Positions 62,384 through 64,000 of a stretch of 64,000 bases of DNA are shown piece after piece; positions within the stretch are counted from its first letter, which is position 1, and each line of letters begins with the position of its first letter. Source of the stretch: Martinezella rhizogenes (lineage in GTDB: Bacteria; Pseudomonadota; Alphaproteobacteria; Rhizobiales; Rhizobiaceae); assembly GCA_013322215.1 (NCBI GenBank), contig JAAMEZ010000036.1, positions 992,001-1,056,000 of the forward strand. The letters run 5' to 3'. The translations under genes and the position numbers were made by a program. Under the pieces are notes generated by a model. It was given only the letters and a program-made list of their open reading frames with translations, was not told where the DNA came from and did not search any database.

Positions 62384-63085
62384 ATGTCCCAGAGTCAGCG
62401 ATTGTTCGATATCCTTCAGATCCTCCGCCGTCATCGGCAGGCGGTTTCGGGGACTTATCTGGCGCAGCAAACGGGTGTCTCGCTGCGGACCATCTATCGC
62501 GATATCATTCTTCTGCAGTCCATGGGGGCGGAGATCGAAGGCGAGGCTGGCTTCGGCTATGTGCTCAAGCCCGGTTTCATGCTGCCGCCGCTGATGTTCT
62601 CCGAGGAGGAGATCAAGGCGATCGCGCTTGGCGTGCAATGGGTGAGCCGCCAGACCGACGACGAGCTGTCGTTCGCCGCCCAGAATGCGCTTGCCAAGAT
62701 CGAGGCTGTGCTCCCCTCGGAATTGCGCCATAAACTCAATGACACTGACTTCCATGTTTCCTATCCGTCACAGAAAGACGAGGCGATCGACCTCAAGATC
62801 CTGCGCAAGGCCATGCAGCAGCAAATGAAGCTGCGCATCGTGTACAAGGACGGCAAGGGGGTGGATACCGACCGGGTCATCTGGCCGATCGGAATCGCCT
62901 TTGCTGAAACGATGCGCGTCATTGCCGCCTGGTGCGAACTGCGTCAGGATTTCCGGGCGTTCCGAACCGATCGCATCCAGCAGGCGGAACTATTGGCGGA
63001 TCGCTATCCCGGCCAGCGCCGCGATCTCTACAGGCAATGGCGCGCGCAGGTAGCCGAGGAGCGGGCTAGGGCCGCAATGTCCTGA
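62384..63085 (+). CDS. YafY-type HTH/WYL regulator
   Basis: 233 residues. N-terminal DeoR-like helix-turn-helix (VSGTYLAQQTGVSLRTIYRD) with IILLQSMGAEIEGEAGFGYV, then a WYL-type ligand-binding domain (LRIVYKDGKGVDTDRVIWPI, FRAFRTDRIQQAELLADRYP). WYL regulators often sit beside MDR reductases or glyoxalases. GGATAGGG precedes ATG 62384; the long frame to 62246 overlaps the reductase gene and is rejected. Confidence 0.88.
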   Translation: MSQSQRLFDILQILRRHRQAVSGTYLAQQTGVSLRTIYRDIILLQSMGAEIEGEAGFGYVLKPGFMLPPLMFSEEEIKAIALGVQWVSRQTDDELSFAAQNALAKIEAVLPSELRHKLNDTDFHVSYPSQKDEAIDLKILRKAMQQQMKLRIVYKDGKGVDTDRVIWPIGIAFAETMRVIAAWCELRQDFRAFRTDRIQQAELLADRYPGQRRDLYRQWRAQVAEERARAAMS

Positions 63086-63222
63086 GGTGATGGATCTGCA
63101 GGCACGTATGGCCAGCCACTCGCATGCTGACATTCCCTGTCAGGTGGCCGCGGTAGGCTTGCGAGTGACGATGCATGCCCGTCGGCAAGGTGCTACAACA
63201 ACAATCAGACGAGCAGGGGAAT

Positions 63223-63524
63223 ATGGTCGCTTACTACATGATGTGGAATCGAGATTCCGCGCATCCTGAGTCCCTCAAACGCTACACGGAACAGGCCGCC
63301 GCCTCGGTCGAGTTCTACGGCGGTAGGTTCGCATCTCTCTGCGGAAAGCTCGAGAGTGCCGACGGCGCAGATCTCGAACATCAGGTGATCGCATCGAGTT
63401 CCCATCCATGACCATCGCTCGGGAATGGTATGCATCTTCGCAGTATGAAGCCGCCAGAAGTCTTGCCTCGATGCTGCCAGGCTTCAACGTGATGTTTCTG
63501 GATAGTGTCGGCGACGGGAGATGA
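63223..63524 (+). pseudogene. DUF1330 protein with a frameshift
   Basis: ATG 63223 (AGGGG upstream) starts YYMMWNRDSAHPESLKRYTE and AAASVEFYGGRFASLCGKLE, the DUF1330 ferredoxin-like fold. At about 63391 the frame shifts; the expected continuation IEFPSMTIAREWYASSQYEA lies in the next frame and runs to TGA at 63522-63524. Two extra bases (or one missing) explain it. Mutation and sequencing error cannot be told apart. Confidence 0.75.
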
Positions 63525-63623
63525 ACTCCATGTTTGACCGGGACGCCTTTCGAGAGCCGGAATCGAAGCGACCTTCGAGGCACCAAGGACGTCTCGTCTT
63601 GATCTACACGGGTCTGACAGACA

Positions 63624-64000
63624 CTACCATCCGTGCTTGAACTCTACACCGACGTAATTCGCATCGCGGCCGGCAGCACGTCGCAGGGCATCACCGATCG
63701 CAAAATGGACTGCCTCTAACGCTAGCGAAGTCGTGCGGTCTACTGTCCAGTCGAGTCGTATCTGCCCGTAGCTTCCGGTATAGGCACCAGGGCGTCCGGC
63801 GGTGTTCGGCACAGGAACTGCGGGATAGGTATAGATCGCATCCGCCGTGTTCTCGCGCCACTGAGCCGCCGCAGCGAGCATGACCTTCACTGACGAGGTG
63901 GGATATAGCGTGAGCGAAGGCTTCACATGGACGAGATTGGAGTAGCCCGTGTATCCCGCGAGCATAAGATATGCTCCGTTGGGAAACAGCGGATTGAAGG
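63624..64000 (-). CDS. Alginate-export-type outer membrane porin, C-terminal part
   Basis: Cut by the right window edge. The visible 125 residues read FNPLFPNGAYLMLAGYTGYS, HVKPSLTLYPTSSVKVMLAA, SYGQIRLDWTVDRTTSLALE and end NYVGVEFKHGW, with alternating aromatic strands and a C-terminal aromatic residue typical of outer-membrane barrels. The order matches the alginate_exp family, used for export or passage of polysaccharides and other anions. The start and N-terminus lie beyond position 64000. Confidence 0.72.
   Translation of the reverse strand, partial: FNPLFPNGAYLMLAGYTGYSNLVHVKPSLTLYPTSSVKVMLAAAAQWRENTADAIYTYPAVPVPNTAGRPGAYTGSYGQIRLDWTVDRTTSLALEAVHFAIGDALRRAAGRDANYVGVEFKHGW

Noticed and set aside
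1..64000. Search for CRISPR arrays, rRNA, replication origin and conjugation genes
   Set aside because: No regularly spaced repeats, no rRNA-like sequence and no rep, par or tra proteins were seen, so plasmid location stays an inference.

Overview
The window looks like accessory DNA, plausibly a plasmid or chromid, of a Rhizobium-like alphaproteobacterium. Codon use is GC-rich. ABC importers, LysR, AraC, GntR and LacI regulators and small redox enzymes dominate, and a copy of a rhizobial intergenic mosaic-type repeat lies at 55282-55384. No rRNA, tRNA, CRISPR array, replication gene or intact transposase was seen. The species is inference.

Layout. 1-5.2 kb: decayed Fic gene, a flavin monooxygenase, a small secreted protein, a divergent NmrA/LysR pair and an XRE regulator broken by a stop codon. 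5.3-10.6 kb: a ribose/fucose-type sugar importer operon (LacI, ATPase, permease, binding protein) divergent from a FucU/RbsD mutarotase. 10.6-12.7 kb: IS6-family transposase remnants around a secreted protein gene. 12.7-19.6 kb: a degenerate GGDEF protein, a minus-strand redox block (NmrA, NTF2-like, SDR, MarR), a hydrolase, an HD protein and an AraC regulator.

19.8-28.7 kb is the most coherent system. Two divergent transcription units encode a SMP-30 lactonase and SDR on one side, and on the other a flavin reductase, a luciferase-like monooxygenase, a polar amino-acid ABC importer, an SDR and a RidA protein, followed by a GntR/FCD regulator. Three copies of a 17-bp site (TTGTAGATAATCTGCAA-like) lie in the divergent promoter region and in front of the GntR gene, so this is probably one regulon for uptake and oxidation of an unknown, perhaps nitrogen-containing, compound.

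29.2-33.9 kb: a secreted laccase-like multicopper oxidase, a Tat-exported tyrosinase and a small secreted protein, a probable polyphenol or melanin unit. 34.9-37.9 kb: an orphan tadE-tadE-tadG-like set. 38.5-41.8 kb: a lone solute-binding protein divergent from a GGDEF-EAL protein. 43.3-63.5 kb: a long collection of electrophile, quinone and carbonyl metabolism genes (aldo/keto reductases, flavodoxin-fold quinone reductases, alcohol dehydrogenase, DJ-1/PfpI, carboxymuconolactone decarboxylase-like proteins, tautomerase, cupin, KefFC, quinone oxidoreductase), each group next to a regulator, with a duplicated LysR-flavodoxin pair. The right edge cuts an alginate-export-type porin gene. Pseudogenes (Fic, XRE, two IS6 fragments, AraC, DUF1330) mark this as a region under turnover.
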